Positions 9,165 to 18,167 of a stretch of 64,000 bases of DNA are shown piece after piece (position 1 is the stretch's first letter; the number at the start of each line of letters is the position of its first letter). The translations under genes were made by a program, and so were the position numbers. The DNA comes from Stramentimicrobium sp964433555. Lineage in GTDB: Bacteria > Atribacterota > Phoenicimicrobiia > Phoenicimicrobiales > Stramentimicrobiaceae. The DNA lies in contig CAYSRG010000001.1 of NCBI GenBank assembly GCA_964433555.1, positions 177,983 through 241,982 on the forward strand, in the 5' to 3' direction. The notes under the pieces are model-generated. The model had not been told where the DNA came from, searched no databases, and saw only the letters and a list, made by a program, of their open reading frames with translations.

Positions 9165-9560
9165 TTAGCTGTGGATTAATGGTTCTTCTGAAAATAATTC
9201 TAATGCCTTTTGATAGTCTTCTGAAAATATCTTCAGTGCAAATACAATATCGCATACCTGTAACTTTGTTGTATTTTCCTGATAACTACTCCAGGGATAT
9301 TGTTTAATCCCTTTGATAATCAATGCTTTGGTTGGATTTTGATTAATATATCGTAAAACTGTAAGAAAGTAACTATTTGTCTCTATGGCTTTACTTTTAT
9401 AACGATCCTGAAACAGATGCCCTTTTTTCTCTATTTGTTTTAATGGTCTCAAGAAATTTCCGATAGTCTGGTTCGTCTTCAAAATACGCTGTCTGTTTAT
9501 TCCTCTTAGTACTACATGATAGATCCCTGTATTACTTTTCTTTCTTGCTTTTCTTGGTAT
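9165..9560 (-). pseudogene. REP-associated tyrosine transposase (RAYT, Y1_Tnp family), degraded
   Basis: Reading on the minus strand from about 9560 gives PRKARKKSNTGIYHVVLRGINRQ, the usual RAYT N-terminus, but its start codon reads ATA. A neighbouring frame gives EDEPDYRKFLE, and the sequence then jumps straight to KKGHLFQDRYKS, IETNSYFLTVLRYINQNP and YPWSSY, the RAYT C-terminal half. The middle region, which normally holds the HxH metal-binding pair (MNNHVHLL type), is missing. It has therefore lost its start, its reading frame and its catalytic core. RAYTs mobilise short palindromic REP repeats, and a REP-like AAGAACCGTCCC word lies 50 bases away. Confidence 0.85.
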
Positions 9561-9605
9561 AGGATTACCCCCGTCCAGAATAGCAGATATTAAATCTCAT
9601 ATCAA

Positions 9606-9644
9606 CAAAAAAGAACCGTCCCTCAATGTTACTCAATGTTACTC
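9606..9644 (+). repeat. REP-like AGAACCGTCCC repeat, copy 1
   Basis: The word AAAAAAGAACCGTCCCT lies directly beside the RAYT remnant and is followed by a 10-base direct duplication (CAATGTTACT twice). The same core AGAACCGTCCCC recurs at 37719-37730 and, inverted, at 53924-53935. Short palindrome-like repeats beside RAYT genes are known REP/REPIN elements, so these are probably remnants mobilised by the same transposase family. Confidence 0.6.
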
Positions 9645-10679
9645 TTAATTATTTTTAATACTTTTTAAAATTGTTCTTATGCTTATTTTGGGAATTCCAA
9701 ATTTTTTTAAACCACATAAAAACCCTAAACCCCATGAAAAATTCATTAAGAAAAAAATAATTGGTAAAATAAAAAAATATTTTAATCCTTCTCTAATAGA
9801 TATAGTAATTGAGAACAAAAAATTTAGAACTATATACGAAATAGGTATTACTAAACCAATCATCAAATTAAAAGGCAGAATAAAAATCGAAATGGTCAAT
9901 GCTATCACAAAACATGGAGGAACCAGGTGTCTAATAGCAAGTAAATCTGGGTGTTCAACAATTCCCTTAACTTTCCATGCACCGTATATAAAATATTGTT
10001 TTGCAAATTTTTTCAGGGAATCGCGTACAAAATACTTGCATTTAATTTTTGGAGATACTAAAATTTTCCCGCCAATACTTCTTAATCTATAATTAAGTTC
10101 ATAGTCTTGCATTTTTACATACTTTTCATTAAATCCACCTAATTTTACTAGGGTCTCTTTCCTGAATGCTCCACCCCAAACCGAATCAACATATCTTTCT
10201 TTTTTGGTAAAATGATAATAAGCATTTCCTACACCAAACGGGGATTTCATAGCATAAGCTATAGCGCTGCTAATATAGCCTTGCCCCACTGCATTTTGAA
10301 TTCCACCAACATTTTCTACATCAGTAGTCATTAATAATTTGACACATTCCCTGATATAGTCTTTGTCATATACTGCATGGGCACCGCCAAATATAATTAT
10401 ATCACCTAAGGAATTTCTGATACCTATATTAAAAGAAATTGGGGTAACTTTTTCAGTATTAGTAAATATTTTTATAATTTGACATTCTTTTTTAATCTTT
10501 TCGACAATTTTTCTCGAATTGTCTTCAGAATTACCATCAACTATTATTATTTCATACTTATCCTTCGGGTAACTTTGTTTTATTAAGGATATTAAGCAAT
10601 TTTCAATGTATCTTTCTTCATTATACATAGGTATCACAAAAGATACTGTGGTAGTATTATTATATTTCAATTTATTCAT
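9645..10679 (-). CDS. GT2-family glycosyltransferase with C-terminal membrane segments
   Basis: The N-terminus VSFVIPMYNEERYIENCL followed by EIIIVDGNSEDNS is the GT-A fold of family 2 glycosyltransferases. The usual DXD position is replaced by FGGAHAVYDKDYI, so metal binding is less clear. QDYELNYRLR is the common ED-like acceptor motif. Two or three hydrophobic segments in the last 100 residues anchor it in the inner membrane, as in succinoglycan-type ExoA transferases. It is the last gene of the polysaccharide run and starts two bases after the stop of the aminotransferase gene. Donor and acceptor are unknown. Confidence 0.88.
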   Translation of the reverse strand: MNKLKYNNTTTVSFVIPMYNEERYIENCLISLIKQSYPKDKYEIIIVDGNSEDNSRKIVEKIKKECQIIKIFTNTEKVTPISFNIGIRNSLGDIIIFGGAHAVYDKDYIRECVKLLMTTDVENVGGIQNAVGQGYISSAIAYAMKSPFGVGNAYYHFTKKERYVDSVWGGAFRKETLVKLGGFNEKYVKMQDYELNYRLRSIGGKILVSPKIKCKYFVRDSLKKFAKQYFIYGAWKVKGIVEHPDLLAIRHLVPPCFVIALTISIFILPFNLMIGLVIPISYIVLNFLFSITISIREGLKYFFILPIIFFLMNFSWGLGFLCGLKKFGIPKISIRTILKSIKNN

Positions 10680-10681
10680 CC

Positions 10682-11797
10682 TTAATATAAAGTTATAATA
10701 GAATCTTTTATTGTCTTAACAATATTATTGATTTGATCACCAGTCAACTCAGGATATAATGGTAATGATATTATTGACTCACTTGCTTTTTCTGTAAATG
10801 GAAAATCTCCTTCTCTATATCCTAAACCGCTATAAGCCGGTTGCATATGTAGAGGTATTGGATAATGGACTCCAGATGCAATACCATTTCTTTTAAGTGC
10901 TTCTATTAATTTATCCCTTTCTCTGTTTACTTTAATTACATATAAGTGATAAACATGCTTAGCATAATCCGCTTCAAAGGGAACAGTAATTCCATGAACA
11001 TCTTGCATTAACTCATTATATTTTTGTGCATTTTCCCTTCGCTTATCATTCCATATTTCTAAATATTTCAATTTAACCCTTAAAACAGCTGCTTGCAAAT
11101 TATCCATCCTACTGCTATATCCTTCAATAGAGTGCTTATATTTCTTTTCTATTCTTCCATGGTTCCTCAACAGTTTGACTTTATTAGCTAATTCCTTGTT
11201 ATTTGTAGTAACCATACCCGCATCCCCATAGGCACCTAAATTTTTACCTGGATAAAAGCTAAAGCAACCTATATCACCAATAGAACCAGCTCTTTTACCT
11301 TTATACTCAGCGCCATGGGCTTGAGCCGCATCTTCAATTATCTTTAAATTATATTCTCTTGCTAACTTTAACAATAAATCCATATCAGCAGTCTGTCCAT
11401 AAAGATGAACAGGAATAATTGCTTTGGTATTTTTATTAATTTTATCTTCTATTTTTTCGACATCAATTGTATAAGTTATGGGATTAATATCTACAAAAAC
11501 CACCTTTCCACCAACCTGTGAAATTGCTTCTGTGGTAGCGATAAAGGTATGAGGTGTCGTTATAACTTCATCCCCTTCTTTTATATCACAAGCTTTTAAA
11601 GCAAGAAACAAAGCATCTGAACCATTAGCAACTCCAATAGCATATTTGGTATTACAAAATTGTGCGAATTCCTGCTCAAATTCAGTTAGTTCTTGCCCCA
11701 TAATAAAACTAGTATTAAATATTACATTTTGGATTGCCTTATCAATTTCTTCTTTTATAGAATAATATTGCACTTTCAAATCAACTAATGGAATCAT
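10682..11797 (-). CDS. DegT/DnrJ/EryC1/StrS-family sugar aminotransferase (WbpE-like)
   Basis: This PLP-dependent enzyme aminates a keto-sugar nucleotide. Visible family marks are GSDALFLAL, the PLP-contacting IEDAAQAHGAEYKGKRAGS and the Schiff-base lysine in FSFYPGKNLGAYGD. Length 371 residues is normal. It lies four bases after an acetyltransferase, which follows an oxidoreductase. This dehydrogenase-acetyltransferase-aminotransferase trio is the layout of WbpB/WbpD/WbpE (WlbA/B/C), which converts a UDP-3-keto-N-acetyl uronic acid to a 2,3-diacetamido sugar. The specific sugar is inferred from that context only. Confidence 0.92.
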   Translation of the reverse strand: MIPLVDLKVQYYSIKEEIDKAIQNVIFNTSFIMGQELTEFEQEFAQFCNTKYAIGVANGSDALFLALKACDIKEGDEVITTPHTFIATTEAISQVGGKVVFVDINPITYTIDVEKIEDKINKNTKAIIPVHLYGQTADMDLLLKLAREYNLKIIEDAAQAHGAEYKGKRAGSIGDIGCFSFYPGKNLGAYGDAGMVTTNNKELANKVKLLRNHGRIEKKYKHSIEGYSSRMDNLQAAVLRVKLKYLEIWNDKRRENAQKYNELMQDVHGITVPFEADYAKHVYHLYVIKVNRERDKLIEALKRNGIASGVHYPIPLHMQPAYSGLGYREGDFPFTEKASESIISLPLYPELTGDQINNIVKTIKDSIITLY

Positions 11798-11801
11798 ATG
11801 C

Positions 11802-12443
11802 TTATACCTCTATATCATAAGGTTTTAAAATTAAATTATATGGGCAAGTTAATTCCTTTATTTGCTTTATTTTCTTTGCAGGTACACCAGCATAAACCCA
11901 ATTATTTTCTATTAAATCTTTTGTTACAAGGCTACCCGCTCCTATTAAACAGTTTTCACCAATCTGTATATCCGGTAAAACTGTAACATTTGCTCCAATT
12001 TTAGTATTTTTACCAATAACTGCACCTCTAACACATTCTTTAGTTTTAGGACATAGTGGATGTAATACATTTGTCAAGGTTACCGATGGTCCTATCCAAC
12101 AACCCTTTTTGAGTTCACTATATTCAGGAATAAATACATTAGAATGAACTCTAACATTATCTTCAATTTTAATATGGTGCTCAATAATAGAATGGGTCCC
12201 AATACTGACATTACTGCCTATTTCGTTCAGCTCACGAATATTAACACCATGTCCAGTTTGAAAATTACTACCAATGACATTCCCTGCATATATAACCGTG
12301 TGAGACCTAATATTACAGTTGTCACCTATAATAGTCTTTAATTCTCCGTCATTATATCCTGGCGGTGGCTCACCAATTACAACAAATTCACCAATATGTA
12401 CATTTTCCCCAATGAATACATTTTTATATATTTTCTTCAACAT
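11802..12443 (-). CDS. Left-handed beta-helix N-acetyltransferase (WbpD-like)
   Basis: The sequence is built from hexapeptide repeats ([LIV]Gxxxx) from residue 10 to about 190, the trimeric LbetaH acyltransferase fold, with the typical ending ENNWVYAGVPAKKIK. The catalytic-type segment HSIIEHHIKIEDNVRVHSNV carries the histidines expected of sugar N-acetyltransferases that use acetyl-CoA. It overlaps the upstream oxidoreductase by 20 bases and is followed four bases later by the aminotransferase, so the three are probably co-translated. The likely job is acetylation of the 3-amino group installed by that aminotransferase. Confidence 0.88.
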   Translation of the reverse strand: MLKKIYKNVFIGENVHIGEFVVIGEPPPGYNDGELKTIIGDNCNIRSHTVIYAGNVIGSNFQTGHGVNIRELNEIGSNVSIGTHSIIEHHIKIEDNVRVHSNVFIPEYSELKKGCWIGPSVTLTNVLHPLCPKTKECVRGAVIGKNTKIGANVTVLPDIQIGENCLIGAGSLVTKDLIENNWVYAGVPAKKIKQIKELTCPYNLILKPYDIEV

Positions 12444-13494
12444 TTCCTCCTAGTTTACATTTTTTGGGTTTAAATCTTAAAAATATCTGTTTATCAGTTT
12501 CAATGGATTCATAAATAGCATTAATTAATTCTAATGACTTTCTTCCTTCTATGCCTTCAACTAAACCAGTGCTGTTACTCTCAATTGCGTTGATTACATT
12601 TCTTAGATAAAGCTCATGACCATAGCCATAGACATTTTTTGGTTTGTAGCTGCTGTCGAAAACTCCTTTGTCATAATCTTTTTCATCTTTAAAATTCCAA
12701 ACCTTCATTTCGTTAATAGCAAAACCACTAATTTCAACAGTTCCGTTCTCTCCCAAAACACTTATTGAGCCTTCTAAATCAACTGGATTTGTGCAAGTGG
12801 TTGCTTCAAAAGTACCCAAAGCTCCATTAACAAATCGAAAAATAGCCACACCAGTATCTTCTGTTTCTATCTGATGTAAAAAGGTATCCGACTTAGCAAA
12901 AACTGATTCAATATCCCCCATCATCCATTCCAGTAAATCAAGATGATGCGATGCCTGGTTTGTAAAAACGCCCCCATCATATTTCCAGGTTCCCCTCCAG
13001 TAATCCTGATCATAATAAGATTGGTCTCGATGCCAACGAACCCTAACAGTACCTAAAATCAATTTACCAAATCTGCCTTCATCTAAAGCCCTTTTTAATA
13101 ATTGCACCGGTAGATTAAACCGATTTTGCTTTACCACAAATAACTTAATGCCCATTTTATCTGCTATTTTTATCATATCATCCGCATCTTTCAGTGTTAA
13201 AGCCATGGGTTTTTCAACTATAACATTTTTTTTATAATGAGCAATATTTCTAAATACCTCAGCATGTTTACCGCTTTCAACTAATATATTCACAATATCA
13301 ATATCCTCATTTACCAACATCTTATGGTAATCAGTATACCAATTCACATTATTTTCCTTACCCTTGTTCCTAGCTCTTTCTTCCTTAATATCACATACTG
13401 CTACCAGGTCAGCGTTTTCTATATTTTTTATAGCCTCAATATGCTTATAAGCAATACGGCCACAGCCAATCAAAGCAAAATTGTATTTTTTCAT
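12424..13494 (-). CDS. Gfo/Idh/MocA-family NAD-dependent sugar-nucleotide dehydrogenase (WbpB/WlbA-like)
   Basis: The N-terminal Rossmann motif ALIGCGRIAYKHIEAI, the catalytic EKPMAL and the C-terminal domain segment NQASHHLDLLEWMMGD identify the Gfo/Idh/MocA fold. The stretch RWHRDQSYYDQDYWRGTW closely recalls WbpB/WlbA, which oxidise the C3 hydroxyl of UDP-GlcNAcA. Length 356 residues fits. AAGGAG six bases before ATG 13494 supports the start. It heads the likely co-translated trio. A WbpA-type UDP-GlcNAc 6-dehydrogenase, needed for the full pathway, is not seen in this window. Confidence 0.9.
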   Translation of the reverse strand: MKKYNFALIGCGRIAYKHIEAIKNIENADLVAVCDIKEERARNKGKENNVNWYTDYHKMLVNEDIDIVNILVESGKHAEVFRNIAHYKKNVIVEKPMALTLKDADDMIKIADKMGIKLFVVKQNRFNLPVQLLKRALDEGRFGKLILGTVRVRWHRDQSYYDQDYWRGTWKYDGGVFTNQASHHLDLLEWMMGDIESVFAKSDTFLHQIETEDTGVAIFRFVNGALGTFEATTCTNPVDLEGSISVLGENGTVEISGFAINEMKVWNFKDEKDYDKGVFDSSYKPKNVYGYGHELYLRNVINAIESNSTGLVEGIEGRKSLELINAIYESIETDKQIFLRFKPKKCKLGGNVEENI

Positions 13495-13608
13495 TAAAAT
13501 CTCCTTAAATAATATAAAAAGTCGAACATATTTTATTGAAAATAATATATTTATTCATTATAACTCTATATTAGTTTAAATAATTTTACTATATTTATTT
13601 TTACATGG

Positions 13609-14718
13609 TTATTTAATATAATTTAATTTTTGGTATGTTTGCAATAACTTTATTTTTTCTTTTTCCCAATTATATTCTTTTTCTACTAATGCCCTTCCCA
13701 ATTTTCCTAACTTTAATCTTATTACTTTATCTTGTAAAATATATTTCATTTTTGTTCCAATATCTTTTGGGTCATCATGCCTGGCGAATAAAGCACATTC
13801 ATTAAATATATTACTGTCTTTGTAAAATTCAGACATAATAATTGGCAAAGAACAAGCCATATATTCAAATGCCTTTACTGGCAAGCCTGTAATATAGTTT
13901 TCCTCAGGGAATAATAAACATATTCCTAAATCAGCAGTTTTCATATAACATAACACTTTTTCTAATTGGAGGAACCCTAGATATTTTGTTTTTTCCCAAC
14001 CTCTTAATCTTTCACATTCCATCTTAAAACCTATACTTTGCCATTTCCCAATTAGAGCCAACTCATAGTCAGTATCCATATATTCCATTGCCTTTATTAC
14101 CTCTTTGATACCCCTGACTCGAGTTAACCCACCTGCATATATGATAATCTTTTTTTCTTTTTTATAATTTTTTGGCTTTATTTCATCAATTAGCTCTAAT
14201 GAAGGTACATTTCTAATAACAATTGTTTTTTCTATTAAAAATTTTTCAGCTATACCCTCTGTAGCAGTAATTATATAACTAAAAAAAATTGAATATATTT
14301 TTTCAAAAAAAGAAAATATTTTTGATATTATTTTTCTTAATAATCTATTCCCAATCCAGGATTTATACAATATTTGTTTTGCAACATCTTCATGAACATC
14401 ATAAATTACTTTCTTGCCATATAATTTTAATAAAATACCGAAAAAAATAAATTCGGGGTCATGAAAATGATAGACATCCGCATTCTGTTTTAATGCTATT
14501 TTGTAAGCTTTCCATCCCAAAAAAAGGATTCGGAAAACTCTATTTTTCGGTTTTGGTAATGCAATAATACTAATACTATCAACCACTTCATTCTTATCAT
14601 GTTGAGCAATCAAAACCACTTCATACCCAGCTTTGGCTAATGTTTTAGCTTCTTTATGAAATATTCTAGTATCAAAAGGGTTATGGACAGTTGTTATTAC
14701 ACATACCTTACCTGGCAT
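13609..14718 (-). CDS. GT4-family glycosyltransferase
   Basis: The N-terminus VCVITTVHNPFDTRIFHKEA and YHFHDPEFI, with the C-terminal VKAFEYMACSLPIIMSEF, are the GT-B fold of family 4 retaining glycosyltransferases. The usual EX7E nucleotide-sugar motif is modified. There are no membrane spans beyond a hydrophobic patch, so it is probably peripheral on the inner membrane. It overlaps the preceding gt4 gene by 11 bases, indicating translational coupling. The sugar donor cannot be read from sequence. Confidence 0.88.
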   Translation of the reverse strand: MPGKVCVITTVHNPFDTRIFHKEAKTLAKAGYEVVLIAQHDKNEVVDSISIIALPKPKNRVFRILFLGWKAYKIALKQNADVYHFHDPEFIFFGILLKLYGKKVIYDVHEDVAKQILYKSWIGNRLLRKIISKIFSFFEKIYSIFFSYIITATEGIAEKFLIEKTIVIRNVPSLELIDEIKPKNYKKEKKIIIYAGGLTRVRGIKEVIKAMEYMDTDYELALIGKWQSIGFKMECERLRGWEKTKYLGFLQLEKVLCYMKTADLGICLLFPEENYITGLPVKAFEYMACSLPIIMSEFYKDSNIFNECALFARHDDPKDIGTKMKYILQDKVIRLKLGKLGRALVEKEYNWEKEKIKLLQTYQKLNYIK

Positions 14719-15907
14719 TGTTTAAAACCTCTTCATACACCTTGATTGTATTTTCAGCATTCTTTTCCCAGGTATATTTTTCAAAAACTAATTCCCGGGC
14801 TTTTTCTCCCATTTCTCTAGCTTTATCGGGATTGCTCAATAAATAGTATATTGCCTCGGTAAGACTATCAACATCTTTTGGATTAACCAACATACCCATT
14901 TTCTCGTTTTCTACAAAATCTTCAAGTCCCTCTCCTATACATCCAATTACAGGTTTCCCATGTGCCATAGCTTCTATATAAACCACTCCAAAGGCTTCAT
15001 TCCAACTAGGCAAGGAAAATATATCTGCTTCCACCATTTTTTTCATTACATTCTCATGTGATAACACCCCTAAAAATTCTACTTTGTCAGTAATTCCTAA
15101 TTCTTTTGATAAATTTTCCAGATTTTTTCTCTCTATACCATCCCCAACTATTAAATATTTTAAGTTTGGATATTTTCCAATCAGCATGCTAAAAGCTTTC
15201 AAATTTAAATCAAGTCCCTTAGTTTTCTTTAAATTAGACACACTAAGAATGATTTTCTTTCTTTCTTCATTAGTTTTTTCCACTTCACTGTTTAAAATAT
15301 TATTAATATTTACTCCATTCGCAATAACCTTAAATTTATTATTTTTATCATCATAATATTTTTTAATAATATTTTTTAATTTATTGCTTACTAATATAAT
15401 TTTTTTTGCTGAATATATTACTTTAAAAATATTTTCTTTACATTGTTTGTTTCTATATATTGTCTGTTGCAGGTCTTGCCCATGAATAGTAACAACATAG
15501 GGAACATTAAAAACTTCTGCAAGTTTCATTGCAGCATATCCATCAGGAAGAGCAACATGAGCATGGATTAAATCAAATTTAAAATCTTGGTATATTTTTA
15601 CTGCCAATTGTCTGATTCCTTTATACATCCTTTCCCCTGAGGATTCAAAAAGGATTGACTTTGGGAAAGTTATGTATCTTGGGTAGTATACAGGTATTTT
15701 ACCCCAATTAGTATAATCAGGAATCATGCTAATCTTTTTCCATTTTTTGCTTATTTTATTTGTTGGAAAAGGTGTTCTGGGTACCGGGGAAATTACCTTT
15801 ATCTCAATCCCCTCATCTTTTAAAGCTTTTACTTGTTCATGAACAAAAATTCCATAAACCTCATTAAAGGATGATGGATACATATGGGAAATTATTAATA
15901 CCTTCAT
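14708..15907 (-). CDS. GT4-family glycosyltransferase
   Basis: MKVLIISHMYPSSFNEVYGI plus HVALPDGYAAMKLA is a typical N-terminal GT-B acceptor domain. The C-terminal domain shows ILSVSNLKKTKGLDLNLKAF, IVGDGIERKNLENL and the donor-binding SWNEAFGVVYIEAMAHGKPV, which is the EX7E motif of family 4. Length 399 residues. ATGA overlap with the Wzy-like gene upstream (15904-15907) and the 11-base overlap with the next GT place it firmly in one operon. It probably extends the polysaccharide repeat unit on the cytoplasmic face. Confidence 0.92.
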   Translation of the reverse strand: MKVLIISHMYPSSFNEVYGIFVHEQVKALKDEGIEIKVISPVPRTPFPTNKISKKWKKISMIPDYTNWGKIPVYYPRYITFPKSILFESSGERMYKGIRQLAVKIYQDFKFDLIHAHVALPDGYAAMKLAEVFNVPYVVTIHGQDLQQTIYRNKQCKENIFKVIYSAKKIILVSNKLKNIIKKYYDDKNNKFKVIANGVNINNILNSEVEKTNEERKKIILSVSNLKKTKGLDLNLKAFSMLIGKYPNLKYLIVGDGIERKNLENLSKELGITDKVEFLGVLSHENVMKKMVEADIFSLPSWNEAFGVVYIEAMAHGKPVIGCIGEGLEDFVENEKMGMLVNPKDVDSLTEAIYYLLSNPDKAREMGEKARELVFEKYTWEKNAENTIKVYEEVLNNAR

Positions 15908-17199
15908 AATATTCTCGTTTTTTCTTTTTTGGGAAAATAATTGATAAAACTAAGGCTAAAGGCAAAGAGTAGCCATTGTGGTTTAAATGCTAATATCGAA
16001 CTCGAACTCATACTTGCCACAAAAAAACCTATGATCGAAACTAAAAGCGCTTCACAAATCATTTTTTCTATCCTAGTTAAGTTACTCTTAAATATTTTCC
16101 AAAGATTGAAAATCATTCTAAAGTAAAATAATAAATATCCCGCAAAGACTAAAACACCATAATTAACTAATATCTCTAACCACCAATTGTGCGGATTTAA
16201 AATTCCGTAAGTATTATATTGGGGGAAATTCTCCATATAATATTCAGCATTTCCAGCTCCTACTCCAAAACCAGCAGTTTTATATAAAAATAATAGACTA
16301 TTTTTAATCAAATTAATTCTCACACTCATTGATCCTTCTATTAAATTAACTTGCCTTCCAATAGATGTTATTTCAACGAATATTTTGTCATAATATTGAT
16401 AAATATTATTTCCAAAAAAAAGAAATAAAACAATTATTAAAATACTAACAGTGAGGATAAATTTAGTTTTCCTATTTATATTCATTAAAAATAAAAATAT
16501 AAAGATAATCTCCAATAATATTGCAATAATATTTGCCCTGGAGCCGGTCTCTACGATTAGATAAAATGCCGACAAGACAATAGCAATGCCAAGCAGTCGA
16601 TATAATGTCTGCTTATAGTAACGAAACATCGCTATCCCAAAGGGAATACTTATAGATAAAAATGTTGCATAATCATTGGTATTGGGGAAGACCCCGGTTG
16701 GCCTGAACATCACCCTTGATATTAACTCATTATAATGCTTTGATATTTGAAGATGATTTCCAGTCAGATGTTCCCAAAAACCTATTATAATCAATACTCC
16801 AAAACAAATTATCCATAAAATAAATAAGCTTTTTAGGTCTTTTTCATTGTCAATATAGTATGTTGAAAAATATATTAACAATACTCCCATAATTAAGAAT
16901 AAAATATCTCTTATTGCATCACCTTTAGAAATGGCCCAGGCTAAAGAAACAATAGAATATCCTAACCAAAATAACAGAAACAAGAAATACCATCTAACAT
17001 TTTTCTGGTAAAGAATAATTTTTCCACTTAACAAGGTTTTTAAAAAAAATATAGTCAATAATAGAAAAAGAAAAAATCTATAGGGAAAAAGTGTAAATAA
17101 TCCTAAGTTAACTGTTAAAAAAGCAGCTCCAAAAAACCCAGTTAAAAATACCAGATAAAATATTTTCTTCTCCAAATAAATTTTATTAATAATATTCAT
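15904..17199 (-). CDS. O-antigen polymerase/ligase-like membrane protein (Wzy_C family)
   Basis: The 431-residue protein is almost entirely hydrophobic with about 11-12 segments. It has the Wzy_C-type centre TGVFPNTNDYATFLSISIPF, VETGSRANIIAILLEI and the periplasmic loop GVGAGNAEYYMENFPQYN followed by NPHNWWLEILVNYG, with the conserved histidine. Such proteins polymerise repeat units (Wzy) or ligate glycans to lipid or protein in the periplasm. Its place among glycosyltransferases favours Wzy. It starts five bases after the GT2 gene and overlaps the next gene by four bases. Confidence 0.85.
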   Translation of the reverse strand: MNIINKIYLEKKIFYLVFLTGFFGAAFLTVNLGLFTLFPYRFFLFLLLTIFFLKTLLSGKIILYQKNVRWYFLFLLFWLGYSIVSLAWAISKGDAIRDILFLIMGVLLIYFSTYYIDNEKDLKSLFILWIICFGVLIIIGFWEHLTGNHLQISKHYNELISRVMFRPTGVFPNTNDYATFLSISIPFGIAMFRYYKQTLYRLLGIAIVLSAFYLIVETGSRANIIAILLEIIFIFLFLMNINRKTKFILTVSILIIVLFLFFGNNIYQYYDKIFVEITSIGRQVNLIEGSMSVRINLIKNSLLFLYKTAGFGVGAGNAEYYMENFPQYNTYGILNPHNWWLEILVNYGVLVFAGYLLFYFRMIFNLWKIFKSNLTRIEKMICEALLVSIIGFFVASMSSSSILAFKPQWLLFAFSLSFINYFPKKEKTRIL

Positions 17200-17204
17200 A
17201 TTTA

Positions 17205-18137
17205 TTAATATTTTTCTTTATCTTTATTAAAAGATCTTTTTATTTTAGCTAATACTAAATACACTTTCTTGTTAAAGAGAGAACTAATGAAATAAATTAT
17301 ATATTTTATATTAAATGGATATGTGTAAATTGCTTTAAAAAAATATTTTTTCCCATCATTTATATCAAGATAATGACAATATATATTTCCTATTTCAAAA
17401 TAATGTTGTGCAAGAATTCTGTTATTTTCATTTAAATCATTTTTAAAATTTTCTATGATTTTTTTTCTTCCAAGAATTTTAACATCTTCATTAGCAGTAA
17501 TGCTCATTTCATTAATGTAATATTTTACTAAGGGTTCTTCTAAACAATCAATCTTATATTTTTTTGAAATCCTAAGCCATAAATCCCAATCATGGCAACT
17601 TGGTAAATCTTCGTCAAACAAGCCAACATCTTTTAAACATTTCTGTCTAATCATTATGCTTGAAGTTGGACCAATACAATATTTCAATAATAAATCTTTG
17701 AATATCCATCCTTTTTTTTTGTGAATAATTTTAGTTGAAATTTTTTCTAAATTGCCATTAATTTTTAAAGATCCGGTATATACTAAAGCAACATCAATTG
17801 ATTTATCCAAAAAAAATCTAGTTTGCTTCTCTAATTTCCCCTGAAGCCATTCATCGTCCGAGTCTAAAAATGCAATATATTCACCTTTAGATGTTTTTAT
17901 TCCGGTATTCCTGGCAGCAGAACCACCTTTGTTTTTGTCGTGTTTTAAATAACTTATTCTTTTGTCTTTCTGCAGGAATTCCTTAATTACATTTTCAGTA
18001 TGATCAGTTGAAGCATCATCTACAATAATCAACTCGAAGTCCGGGTAAGTTTGATTCAATACACTTTGTATTGCCCTGCCTATCAGATGAGCCCGATTAT
18101 AGGTTGGTATTATTACACTTACAGTTGGTTTTTTCAT
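17205..18137 (-). CDS. GT2-family glycosyltransferase
   Basis: VSVIIPTYNRAHLIGRAIQS, ELIIVDDASTDHT and the metal-binding AFLDSDDEW are the classic GT-A family 2 motifs, with SCHDWDLWLRISKKY as the catalytic-base region. Length 310 residues. The last 60 residues are basic and partly hydrophobic, suggesting peripheral membrane contact. It is followed five bases later by the Wzy-like gene and is preceded 30 bases upstream by the AsnB-like gene. Confidence 0.9.
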   Translation of the reverse strand: MKKPTVSVIIPTYNRAHLIGRAIQSVLNQTYPDFELIIVDDASTDHTENVIKEFLQKDKRISYLKHDKNKGGSAARNTGIKTSKGEYIAFLDSDDEWLQGKLEKQTRFFLDKSIDVALVYTGSLKINGNLEKISTKIIHKKKGWIFKDLLLKYCIGPTSSIMIRQKCLKDVGLFDEDLPSCHDWDLWLRISKKYKIDCLEEPLVKYYINEMSITANEDVKILGRKKIIENFKNDLNENNRILAQHYFEIGNIYCHYLDINDGKKYFFKAIYTYPFNIKYIIYFISSLFNKKVYLVLAKIKRSFNKDKEKY

Positions 18138-18167
18138 AATTTGTTTTTATTCAGCTTTCTTTATTTT

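Noticed and set aside
9067..9255. A 62-residue reading frame overlapping the RAYT remnant
   Set aside because: It is in a different frame from the RAYT homology and has no features of its own.
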